Of a stretch of 64,000 nt of DNA, positions 54,736-64,000 are shown one piece after another. Under the pieces are notes generated by a model. The model worked only from the letters and a program-made list of their open reading frames with translations. It ran no database searches and was not told the DNA's origin. Position 1 is the first letter of the stretch. The number at the start of each line of letters is the position of its first letter. The position numbers were made by a program, and so were the translations under genes. This DNA is from Macrothele yani (lineage: Eukaryota; Arthropoda; Arachnida; Araneae; Macrothelidae): NCBI GenBank assembly GCA_039090855.1, contig CM076997.1, positions 167,740,709 to 167,804,708 on the forward strand, read 5' to 3'.

Positions 54736-55420
54736 ATATGCGATTAACACCACAAAATAACTGTTGTGTCATTCCTTTCCATTCCCTCCCTCAACTCCAG
54801 GCGGCTCTGTGCAGCATGCATCTGCACCTTTCATTATCTTCGAAGGTCCCTAGTATGTTTAGAAACACGTGCCTGACCGGTGTGTTTTGCGTCTACGTTG
54901 TTTTGCAATGAGAAATGGTAATGGAAATACAAGGAGCTAAGCAGAAGATGACTCGGGCAAACACAAGCTGTCCGTTATTTGGTACATGAAAAAATTTATT
55001 TCCCCACGATGCAGTTCTACTCCCAACTTATGAAGACATGATTAGATATTACCAGATCACCCGTTTGCAGATAAAACGAGAAGGAAGTAAGGAACCTTCT
55101 TCTCGAAGCAAGGCGGATGTAGTTGTCAGAAAAATTATTCACATCTGCGTACGTGCCTTCATTCCTGTTGTATCTGTAAAACGCCTGATTGCAATGATTT
55201 TATTCTACAACCATAAATACGAGAATGTAGTGAAACCTGTAAAAAGTTGATGTATACTAATCTTGAATTCTACTGTACAGAAATTTAAAACAGACGCTGG
55301 AAATGTATTCAACATTTTGCTTGCTAGTGCTATGATCTAGCATTGTGTACCTGCGAAAAAGAAATTCAAAGTTTCAGACAGGGAATGGCAATTTTTTAAT
55401 GACCAAAGGACTGTAAGACA
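54736..55420. other. Region without recognised features
   Basis: Unique AT-rich sequence between the fold-back element and the following open frame. A 70-codon plus frame at 55038-55250 has no family resemblance. Confidence 0.35.
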
Positions 55421-55421
55421 T

Positions 55422-56040
55422 ATGGCCATCAGAAATGTTGATATCGCAACAACACAGCAACTGCAAAGAAGGGAGGAAAGAATACGCCGTAAAATCAATA
55501 GATGTATTGTTCTGGATAAAAAGTCGCGTCCGAGTACGAGTGGTTTTCAGAGGGACAAGGTTACTCCGGTTAAGGAAAATCTGGGGTGTCAGAACAATTT
55601 GGAAGCGACAACCAAATACACTGAACTTGAATCAGTAACGGACATAGATACAGACTTTCAGTGGACCCATCCTTTAGAGAAAAGTTATAAGGAAGAAGTC
55701 GGACCATCATCAAGTCAAATGCGGATTAGCATGTTTCGTACTGTATTGGCTGCAGATTTAAAGGGGACGCCTCAAGTAGAGCCGTGACCGAAATTACTAA
55801 AGTAGTTCTTGCAGATTTCATTCTTCTTTCACCTGAAAATATAACGTATATAGTTGACAAAAACAAGATCAGAAGAGAAGTAGAAAAAAAAGAAAAAAAA
55901 ACAAATACGAGAAAATGAGTTGCGGACAGCAAAAGAGACCCTCCATTAAAAGCTTGTATTTTGATTGTCGCAAAGATCTGACTCTTAAGCGGATGACAGG
56001 TCGTCGAGAGATAAAATCTGAAGCGCACATAGCAAAGTAA
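55422..56040 (+). pseudogene. Broken copy of an unnamed repetitive arthropod gene (FDxRKD type)
   Basis: 55422-55787 is open for 121 codons with a basic start (QLQRREERIRRKINRC), a KKSRPSTSGFQ linker and an acidic middle (ELESVTDIDTDFQWTHP). After a stop, the same strand reads VVLADFILLSPENITYIVD, then KNKIRREVEKKEKK, and then in a shifted frame LVFDCRKDLTLKRM. The order 'VLADFGL..... VIDRNKVRRER... L.FDGRKD.T' is one I know from multi-copy uncharacterised arthropod proteins that behave like transposon genes. No function is established. Nearby 52540-53060 may belong to a similar gene. Confidence 0.4.
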
Positions 56041-56239
56041 ACATTTCTTTCGTTTGTTTCCTAAAAAAATTATATCTGAAAGAAGTCAAAGGGGCACAGT
56101 AGCAACTGTACCGCAACCTACAACGTACGGATACGTCAACTATCCTTCGCTAAAGAATTCAAGGACGTAGAACTAGTGAGATAGTGCTACGAAATAGTGA
56201 CAGTTGACGTAGTTCTACGTTATAGGTTGCCAGCACAGT

Positions 56240-57570
56240 TGTAGAGATGAATGGTACACATGATAGCAAAAACAGAGCTGCAGGACAATTGCAGAGGAAA
56301 CTGCGGCACGCAGTCCGGTCATCTTCAATAGCGGATCGCACTGCCTCGTGTGGCGATACATGCTGCAATAGTGTCCGGCATGGAAGGGAACAGACGCCTG
56401 ATGTTGTCTTGCGTAAGACTGCCCCCACACGTGTTGGACGGTGTGCTCCAAATCCCAAATAGTGCGGCATGGCGGCAGCCGGCGTGTCAACTGGTCCCAC
56501 ACATGCTCGATGTCTGGGGAACGGACAGACCCTGGAAGTGGCTGGATATGACATATTCAGTCTTGGACAACCCAAGTCGTGTGCGGACGGGCATTTTCCT
56601 GCTGGTATAGCGCACCTGGGATCTCGGCCAGGAATGGGAGCATATAGGGCCGTTGGATATCATCCACTTACCACTGGCCCTTCAATGATCCACGTACCAC
56701 TACTAGAGCTGATCGGCTATCGTAGGCAATGGCTCCCTAGGCCATAATGCCTGCAGTGGGAAGGCGTGGTGCTCGATAGCAAGGTTAGAATTGTACCGTC
56801 GACCAGGGGACCTCCACATCTGGACACGATGATCATCTGTCCCTAAAACGAAGCGGCACACATCGCTAAAAACAACGCGTTGCCAGTCTGTGACGTTCAA
56901 CTTTGCTCTGGCCTGGCACCACTGCACACGGTGACGGCGATCTTCCGGTGTTAATGGCAGCACACGTAAGGGGTGCTCGGATTCCAGATTCGCTTCCGCG
57001 AGGCGACGGGAAATGGTTCGTGGGCACACAGGACCCCCTACATCTGCTGTATACTGTACCAGAACACTGTGGAATCCGTTCGTACCTGGCACACGATCCG
57101 TCAATCCTGTCTTCAGGTGGTCCTCCTGGTCCGTTAGGAGCCACTCCGCCGTGTGGCAGTGCCGACACGTGTCTACTGCTCCCAACAGAGTCGGACGGTA
57201 TGGTTCGAACGATCCACGTGGCGGACTATACGATGCGCCGACCACCCTACGGTATTCAGCACGATGATCAGGCCTCTCTCAAAGTCCGTCAGTTACGTAA
57301 ATCGACTTCTATGGCGTCTACCGGTCATTCTTGTCACTCTGTACTCTTGCTTGAGTCGGCCGGTGCTTTTCGAATTCATTCGGCATTGACTACACGCCGG
57401 ATTATAAGGCTGCCGGTTCGTGCTTACAGCGCAACCACAGGGTTTCGGTCATGCGCACTCGCACCAAACGTGGGTCATTTGCATACTAGCACGCACTCTA
57501 GCTATTTGCAAAGTTTCGCGGTTGTGGTGTGTCTTCTTCTAGGTGCGCAAATTTCATTGTCCGGAAGTGT
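56240..57570 (-). mobile_element. Tc1-B: Tc1-like transposon, same family as Tc1-A
   Basis: The right end AATTTCATTGTCCGGAAGTG with TA at 57570-57571 matches the Tc1-A terminus. The left terminus is not recognisable; similarity to Tc1-A begins near 56265 (AAAAACAGAGCTGCAGGACAATT). The minus-strand transposase lies inside. The 238-codon plus-strand frame at 56903-57619 is an antisense shadow. Confidence 0.8.
56260..57245 (-). pseudogene. Tc1-B transposase, broken
   Basis: 56703-57245 stays open for 180 codons: an HTH linker (TGLTDRVPGTNGF, then CPRTISRRLAEANLES), HRVQWCQARAKLNVTDWQRV, and the first catalytic block VFSDVCRFVLGTDDHRVQMW with its D. The rest lies in other frames below 56700; 56215-56502 covers the C-terminal part (WDQLTRRLPPCRTIWDLEHT). 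Its first aspartate is kept, whereas Tc1-A has N there. Confidence 0.8.
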
Positions 57571-57574
57571 ATTT

Positions 57575-57960
57575 ATTCATTTTTCCTCTTTTGTACTATT
57601 AAGGATCCCTGCAACATAGTCTAGAACATCTTCGTATGAACTTTCCTGCTGTGTCCGTTGGATCGTCTTGAAATGAAATTAATATCTGCCATTTCAACGA
57701 GATCAAGGATACAAATACCGCATGAATTGACAATCACGACGAGTCTACTGATTTACTTACATTTAATTTCCGAACAAATATAATTAGGAGGACAAATATC
57801 GATTCACGTTGTATAGTGGTATTTTCTAGTATTACATTACCTCACCCAGGGTTGATGAGATTTTGTACATAATTAGCGCACATGTGCTATGTAATGTGTT
57901 TGCATAGGACATAAAAAAAATGTATCCTGATCCTGATGCATAACAATTTCTTTGTTATTT
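57575..57960. other. AT-rich spacer, nothing identified
   Basis: No feature recognised between Tc1-B and the next SINE. Confidence 0.4.
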
Positions 57961-58162
57961 GATTGGAGGTTTAACGATTACCAACTCAATTGGCTATAAG
58001 CCGCAGCCCGTTCCTAATTTAGGGCCACAGATTCCAAGCACGGGAGAGAGTTAGTTCGGTAAGACAAACACAACATCTATGCCTCCCAAGGATTCCAGCC
58101 CGGCCTCATCTTGGACGAATGATAAGAAGCCATCGCTTACACTACGGCGCCACCGGGACGGC
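57961..58162 (-). mobile_element. tRNA-derived SINE, family A
   Basis: Reverse copy: GATTGGAGGTTTAACGATTA, then CCGTTCCTAATTTAGGGCCA, then GGGAGAGAGTTAGTTCGGTA, box B complement GGATTCCAGCCCGGCC (mutated), and a head end GGCGCCACCGGGACGGCC. Confidence 0.75.
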
Positions 58163-58289
58163 CCATAACGATTTCGTTTCTTCGCAATGTCCACGTGATA
58201 TTTTGTCATCACTATTCATAATTTCGAAGTTTGACTTGTTGACCTGGTGACTCATTATTCTAAGGGATGTATTTTGATCGTTCGTCCAA

Positions 58290-58425
58290 GTAGGCCAGGG
58301 CCTAATTCATGATGAAACATGCACGTGTGCCTTACTCCACTGGCGTCCCCCGGTGTCCCGAAACTAGAGACTAACGACTCCTTAAAATACATTAGAGTAG
58401 CTCACGGTGGTCGTTAAACTCTGAA
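58290..58425 (+). mobile_element. A-family SINE tail fragment
   Basis: GTGTGCCTTACTCCACTGGC, then AACTAGAGACTAACGACTCC, then TTAGAGTAGCTCACGGTGGT and CGTTAAACTC correspond to the A-family tail with several changes. The tRNA-like head is absent or degraded. Confidence 0.6.
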
Positions 58426-58769
58426 ATGAAAAGTGAATTTGACTAGAAGTTTTGGAAAATACCTGTAAACAGGGCACGTTTTCTGTTTCCAGCTTTTTTC
58501 TGAGTCACAAGTGTACAAGTTGACACGAACAGAAACTAATATTTGGCTTTAGTATCACGTTTTGAGAAAATAGTGATTGTTCTTACATTATCGCGTTGCT
58601 TATTCAATGTTACCTTCTCCTGCGAATGCGATGCCCAAAATTTTAGAACCCGTTTACTTGTTCACTCACTTGAATTACAGTTTTCGGTTACAAGAGACGC
58701 GAAATTAACTAGCGCCTCTTTATGCAAATCGAAGCAGCACCTGATACTGAGTGTTATTCTTGTTCTTCA

Positions 58770-60625
58770 GATGGGAAAGGCAGCGGACTTAAGCAAGTTT
58801 GAAAAATGACAAATTGTAATGCTCAGACGACTGTGCCACAGACTTTTGGCAACGGCAAGGCTCGTGCGATTCTCATGGTCAGTAGTGAATAGTTCCCTCA
58901 AAAAGAGGTCCGAGGAGGAAAACGACGAACCGCAGGCATGGTGTGGGCCGTCAACGGCACATTGGTGCTAGAGGTGACTGAAGGCTATCCGGTATGACAT
59001 GAGCCAACAGAAGGTAGACTGATGCCATACTATGGTAACTCGCGAGTAATTAGTATGATAGTGACGATTGTAATGTCACATAACACAGTACATCAAACAC
59101 TGCCGAAAATGGAACTCCGTAGGACACAACGAATGTTCATGCTAACATCGATTCACCGTCGAAAGCGCCTACAATGAGAAACTCGCCCCTGAATGGTTGG
59201 AAGAAGACCGTCTGGTTCAATGATTCTCGATTCCTGTTGCGTAATGTGGACAGTCGAGTGCATGTGCGTCGTTAAAAATGGGAAAGTATTAACACCAAGA
59301 TACACCGTGGGGTGAAAACCAGCCAGTGGAGGAACGTAATGCTTTGGGCAGTGTTCTTCTGGAAAACCTTGGGTCCAGATATTCATATGCAGGGAACTAT
59401 ACAACTACTGAAAAATCAGCTTTGCTTTCAGAGAGTTTTTCCAGGGGGGGGTATTACAAATTTTGAGGGGGCTGAAAATGCATAATCACAATTTTGTTAT
59501 TTAAATACCTTATACATAAATACATGTAACAAAATTTTAAATAGAGTATAAAATTTTTCTTATGCTCGTATATCACAAATGCAAATTCCAAGAAATCTAC
59601 ACATACAAGTGATTAAAAATGTAAATATTTTATACTTGTACTCTAATTCGGTAATGCACCACGGATTTCACCAGGATGGTGTAAAATATTGAGGTTGCTA
59701 GTAAGACAGCGCTGTACTGGAGATAATCCCCCCCCCCGAAAAAAACTACACTTTAGGAGTGGAAAAATGCCTTCGCCTTACTATAAGCATGTTTCTGATT
59801 ATTAAGGAGTCATTACAGCGTTGCCTGAAAACGTATGGTTTAAACCATTCTTCTGCCACTTGCTTTCAGCGCCTTCAGATTATTTAGGTGAGCACGTAGT
59901 AGTAAAAAACAAACTAACTAACCAACTGTTTGGACACCAGTTTGAGGTGCCTTCTTTTTTTTTTTTTTTTTTTTTTTTTTTGTCGATGAGTGTAAACCAC
60001 CTATCGACTGGAAAAACAAACTTTTGATGCAAACAATTTCTAATATAATTTGCTATTTCTAAAAATTAGATAACAAATATGCTTCCATATTGGAAGCAGT
60101 TTTATGTTTTACTGAAGGATGATATAGAAATTTCAGTCCATGTGGATAGGTGTTTTTTTTTTTTTCTATTATACTATTTTCTTAAGTGTTTTTAATTTAT
60201 TTCTCCAAATATACAGCTATAAACGAAAATAATTAAACTAAATATGAGGGGAGATCCCCAAAAACCTACGGGGGGGGCGTTTGTGGATATTCGGGAGCTA
60301 AGCACCCCAAGAATATGATTGAATACATCCCTGCTAAACATTATTGCACACCAAGTGCACCCTTTTATGGCAAAGATATTCCCTTCTAGTGGTGCTTTCT
60401 TTCAGCAGGGATTGCTCGAGAATGATTCGCAAGAAGATGAGAAAGACTTCCATGAATTGCTCTAGTCTCCAAATTCTCTAGTCATCAATACAATAGAACA
60501 TCTGCGATTTGTGTTTGAAAGGAAATCTGATTTGCGGCTGCTCAACCATTTAACTTACGAGAGTTAAAGGATCTGCTGTTATCGTGTTGGCATCAGATAC
60601 CACAAGAGTCCAGAAATTTTTAGCA
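58770..60625 (+). mobile_element. Tc1-J: Tc1-like transposase relic split by a 0.9-kb insertion
   Basis: 58770 onward reads MGKAADLSKFEK, a stop, then QIVMLRRLCHR, the same N-terminus type as Tc1-C. 59150-59400 carries the region around the first catalytic residue in degraded form (WFNDSRFLLRNVDSRVHVRR, where relatives have FSDESRF). From about 60337 the frame resumes with IIAHQVHPFMAKIFPSSGAF and FQQGLLENDSQ (second D region lost), then SLVINTIEHLRFVFERKSDL (third E kept). The sequence 59405-60335 between them is foreign. Confidence 0.7.
59405..60335. mobile_element. Unclassified insertion inside Tc1-J
   Basis: It interrupts the transposase between the GTIQLL-type position and the IIAHQVHPF position. 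It contains several homopolymers: G8 near 59445, C9-10 near 59729, T33 near 59954 and G8 near 60270. No open frame of interest and no terminal repeats are clear to me. Confidence 0.5.
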
Positions 60626-60857
60626 TCCACGCCTTGCCTGGTAAGAGATTTTTTGTTGGGACATTAATTAGGCAGAAAGTCATAAATAATGTTTGGCTCT
60701 TCCGCGTACTCTCCAGGGTTATAAAACTTTATGAGCATCTAAGGCTACACGCAATTCCCTCACTAATTTGGGGCTTGGGGTTTCACGTGAAAGGGAAATT
60801 AACACACCCACCTCTCTTCTAAGGACGGTCCTGGAAGAGGGTGGGGTTTGTTAATTT

Positions 60858-60924
60858 TTTGCGAGGCGGTCCTGGAACGGGGTGGGGTTATCACACGCCC
60901 CCCCTTCCAGGACTGTCTCGCAAA
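60858..60924. repeat. 67-bp hairpin with 20-bp arms
   Basis: TTTGCGAGGCGGTCCTGGAA (60858) and TTCCAGGACTGTCTCGCAAA (ending 60924) pair with two mismatches around a GC-rich loop. A partial copy of the left half (GGTCCTGGAAGAGGGTGGGG) lies just upstream at 60826. Confidence 0.8.
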
Positions 60925-61121
60925 GTAATCAAAAGAGTGCACCTCTACCTACTCATACACCCATTGCTTCGTTTTATTTTCGCAAATGTACTTTACAAAT
61001 CCCACAGGGTTTGCACATTCTGAATTGGAAAAGGATATGGGAATTAATCTATATTTTTCGCAGCAATTTCCTTAACGGGTCGGTAGTCAAGACCTACTTA
61101 CCAACGGTAAACCTTTGCTTC

Positions 61122-61335
61122 GGCGGCCCGGTGGCGCATTGGTTTAAGCGCTGGCTTATGACGATTCGCCCGAGAAGGTTCCAGGTTCGAATCCCGGTGA
61201 GTCATGGATGTTGTGTTTGTCTTACGGCACTGGCTCTCTCCCTTCCCTGGAGTCAGTGATCCTAAATTAGGGACGGACGACTGCTTATAGCCCATTGAGT
61301 TTCTCACGGTGGTCGTTAAGCCTCCAACTAAAAAA
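61122..61335 (+). mobile_element. tRNA-derived SINE, family A (best copy)
   Basis: The head GGCGGCCCGGTGGCGCATTG holds a box A-like TGGCGCATTGG. Box B is a perfect GGTTCGAATCC at 61184-61194. The tail runs GTCTTACGGCACTGGCTCTC, CCCTGGAGTCAGTGATCCTA, AATTAGGGACGGACGACTGC, CACGGTGGTCGTTAAGCCTC and an A10 run. This copy is the most complete reference for the family in the window. Confidence 0.9.
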
Positions 61336-61435
61336 AAAATTTCTGATGCTCGGATGTGTGCTTTTCTCTTCACTTTCCTGAGCGAGTGCATTTTGTTATA
61401 AAGTGTGATGTATGAATCAAGTGAATAATGAAGCA

Positions 61436-61520
61436 TGCCTGCGTAGTTCAGTGGGGAGAACTTCTGCTCCGGAGCAGGAAGGTGTGGTGTCGAATTCCAC
61501 TGTCGTTAAAGAAAATTTAC
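61436..61520 (+). mobile_element. tRNA-like SINE head, family B related
   Basis: CCTGCGTAGTTCAGTGGGGAGA (box A), CTGCTCCGGAGCAG (anticodon arm) and GTGTCGAATTCCAC (box B) in tRNA spacing. AAAATTTACAT follows, like the B-family tail GAAATTTACTT. Confidence 0.6.
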
Positions 61521-61761
61521 ATATGCGTTCGAACAGAAAGGGGTTTCCTGGTAGCGAGGATTGAAAAAAAAATGATGTGTTTCCTCCTCACAACGTACGT
61601 GAATAATAAATAAATACTTCTGCTATGAAATGTCGGTTGCCGACTGTTGCTGTCAGTTCAACCGACACCTGCTGAGCGGTTTCGTTCCCTCGCCGTTCGT
61701 AAAGCGGGAAGGATGCTGCGACGTATGGGGCAAGTGGTCAATGGAACAAAAATAAGACTGC

Positions 61762-61845
61762 TGGCGTAATTCAATTGGAAGAACAGCCTTTACGGTGTGG
61801 AAAGATATGGGTTCGAATACCGCCGTTGGCAAAAGAACGGTTAGA
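61762..61845 (+). mobile_element. tRNA-like SINE head, family B related
   Basis: TGGCGTAATTCAATTGGAAG (box A), then TATGGGTTCGAATACCGCCG (box B GGTTCGAATACC) at normal tRNA spacing. The anticodon arm is degraded, and the tail is not the usual one. Confidence 0.55.
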
Positions 61846-62085
61846 AAAAGCTACTCAACCATGTGGAAATGAAATAAATTTTTCCTACGACGGAGAATTG
61901 CGCAAGTTTACACCTCTCATTTTCACTTAAAATCCTCAGTTTTCATTTATTTATTCAGTTTTTGAATAATATTTGACCATGTGTTCCTCATGTAAATGAA
62001 TCATTATGGCAGTGACCAACAAAACTTTCTTTATCCCTTTCGCGAACATAGCGCCCAATGCGCCTTTGCATGCAAACAACCACAA

Positions 62086-62195
62086 ACGCCCGAGTCACCC
62101 GGATAGCATGAGTAGGGTTTCCTACCAAGTCGGTGGAATAGCATGAGCAGGAGTGGCGCCCGAGTCACCCGGATAGGATGAGTAGGATTTCACAG
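62086..62195 (+). repeat. Short direct repeat, two copies
   Basis: CGCCCGAGTCACCCGGATAG followed by ATGAGTAGG.TTTC occurs at about 62088 and 62158, a spacing of about 70 bp, with CATGAGCAGGAGTGG between. Two or three partial units only. Confidence 0.7.
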
Positions 62196-62857
62196 CCTCC
62201 GAGGGATTAGCAGAAGTCACCCTCAGCCGTCATTGTTATCCCCAAACAAAGAAGTGAACCAGGATTGGGTTTGTCCCGAGGCTATATCATTCAGCCTTCT
62301 GACACCGCTCAGTAGAACTCTTGCTTTGTTGACTCGAGCTTCGTTTGTCTGTGATAATTTGCATATCCCGAAAGCGAAGTTTATGGGGGAAACTTTGTTG
62401 TATAAATTCTTTCATTTTTTTTCAATCTAAATAAACATATAGTGAGCACATTTCTTACGAGAAAGGACAAGGACAGGGGAAAGTATACAAGCTTCTTCCA
62501 GCTGTTACCACTCCCTCCTACCTGCCAAAGGCTTTCAGTAGAAGAATGCACTGATTACCCCAGGGAAACGTCCAAAAGTCGTTGTACGTCAAACCTAGAT
62601 ATCGGAAGTTTCGAGTGGTGACCGAGCACTAAGCGTTCTTTTGTTATTATAAAAGGGAAAGGGTATGTAATCGGAAAAGAGCGGGAGCTGTTTTCGGCAG
62701 TTCTGAGCGACAAAACATTTTAAGAGCGTGGTCGTTAAAGGGTTATGTACGATACTGCCCTTAAAAACGCTTTGGATGTGAGTCTCTTTGCCGCATATTA
62801 AGGGAAGAATTAATTAAAATTTAATTCTACTGTATAGCTGCTGGGGAAAAGAACCCA
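62196..62857. other. Region without recognised features
   Basis: Unique sequence with short frames only; nothing resembles a known gene or repeat. Confidence 0.4.
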
Positions 62858-63032
62858 TAGCCACGTGGGCTGGAGTGCTGGACTTCGATTGGTCGTGCGA
62901 GATGTGCCAGGTGTCGACGCTCCGGTGAAGCATGGAGAGTGCACCTGCTTTACAGGCCTAACTCTGGCTTCGAAATGACTGATGGGAGATTGTTTATAAT
63001 CCTAAAAATCGTTAAACTTTGAAATAAAAAGA
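62858..63032 (+). mobile_element. Possible diverged A-family SINE
   Basis: GCCACGTGGGCTGGAGTGCTGG resembles a degenerate head. The end TGGGAGATTGTTTATAATCC and AAAATCGTTAAACTTTG resembles the A-family tail (GACTGC.TATAGCCC ... GGTCGTTAAACC) before an A-rich terminus. The middle is not alignable by eye. Confidence 0.4.
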
Positions 63033-64000
63033 AATACTGCGACAATTTACTACACCCAGTTCTGTAATTTTCGCAAATATTTCCTTATCTAAATCATGCA
63101 TGGTATTTTCTTATTATAAGTTATATAACCAAACATAAATTATATTTTAAATAATTATTATTTGATTTATGATCATTCCATTGCATTTGCTGATTGAATT
63201 TTATATTTAAAATGTCGTTTAATGGCGCAATATAACAGGAAACTTATGTCTCCTGGCTCAAACACTTCTTCTGATTCTGTTATAAATATTTTACTTTTAA
63301 ACAAATGAATTAGTGAATAATTCATTAAGTTCTGAAATTAGAGACAAAATTATGTTTCCTTTTTAATTAGATGCTATACGTAGGCATAATGAAAATTTTA
63401 ATAATGAAAGATTTGACAAAGTGGATGCAAAAAATATCTTAACGGAAAGAATCTAAGTTCTTGAACACCAATTAATTATTCAACGTTGAATAAAGAATAT
63501 TACTCTACAATATGCAATCAAGTCGAGTTAAAAATTAAAATGTCTTCTCAGTTTGTCCTCCGCACATCGAATTACAAAACGTTTCGTCACGTAAACCTAA
63601 CAAAAGGTTATTATAAACTGATCATTTTTGTAGGACATAAAATATTAATAACCTGCAAACATAAATGAATGAAAACTTGGTACTTAGATATGTATTTATT
63701 TATTGGCACATCTACTACGTTTGTTACGAACTAAAAAATGAACTAATTTGAGATTCATCTGTTGATTTCGAGCTTTTTGTGTTCAAACTATCTCTTATCA
63801 TTATCACTTTACCTAATCTTATTCTGACCCTTTCATCGCATCGGTGGACATGAAAATAATTATGCTACACCGGTATATTGTTCCGTATATCCGTTTGTGG
63901 ACCTCAAACCTTTGCACGCATTATTCGGATTAAAAAAAAATCTTTGTGCAGCGTCAATTATATGACTAATGGCACATTAATTTTATTTCGTTTTTCACTG
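63033..64000. other. AT-rich end of window, nothing identified
   Basis: Very AT-rich sequence with no recognised coding, RNA or repeat feature. Confidence 0.4.

Noticed and set aside
56903..57619. Longest open frame of the window, 238 codons on the plus strand
   Set aside because: It is antisense to the Tc1-B transposase relic, and its product has no domain; the minus strand shows clear transposase motifs over the same bases.

Overview
This is a eukaryotic, almost certainly arthropod, window that is about 63% A+T by eye and dominated by decayed mobile DNA. The arthropod call rests on many Tc1/mariner transposases, several tRNA-derived SINE families, a Penelope-like element with a GIY-YIG domain, and one exon that reads as the first half of a Dscam-type Ig2 domain with good splice sites. 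A chelicerate or myriapod would fit, but I cannot fix the class. Apart from that exon (15554-15715, minus strand) I found no host coding sequence I could defend, so the window is intergenic or deep intronic.

Layout: 1-2240 holds a possible Tc1 tail, two B-family SINEs and a 104-bp inverted repeat. 2240-9560 is mostly AT-rich unique sequence with a GC-richer island (4180-4950), a 44-bp tandem repeat and a recent 330-bp tandem duplication carrying a tRNA-like cloverleaf. 9560-14125 holds a mariner relic and a Tc1 relic (A) with intact terminal inverted repeats. 15.5-18.5 kb holds the Dscam-like exon, a cluster of TGACGTCA sites and a DUF4817-type mariner relic. 18.8-25.0 kb holds A-family SINEs, one amplified internally into six tandem copies, and a 1.28-kb mariner with TA-flanked termini. 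25.5-26.7 kb is a Penelope-like element with about 288-bp inverted arms. 27.1-28.8 kb holds direct and tandem repeats.

31.0-35.9 kb is a transposon graveyard: Tc1-C, a second long-armed fold-back element, a SINE, Tc1-D with a SINE inside it, then Tc1-E. 36475-40190 is a minisatellite of about 64 copies of a 58-bp unit, with 14-unit (812-bp) higher-order duplications, followed closely by a Tc1 3' fragment (F). 42.5-48.1 kb holds a modular repeat interrupted by Tc1-G, then Tc1-H and Tc1-I. 52.5-57.6 kb holds remains of an unnamed repetitive gene family, a 182-bp tandem repeat, a 1.1-kb fold-back element and Tc1-B. 57.9-63.0 kb holds more SINEs and Tc1-J, which is split by another insertion.

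No transposase is intact: all carry stops, frameshifts or changed catalytic residues. The signals most worth a second look are a motif with the layout of a hammerhead-ribozyme core (CTGANGA, 6-7 bp stem-loop, GAAA) in all four arms of two different inverted-arm elements, the higher-order structure of the 58-bp minisatellite, and the lone Dscam-like exon.
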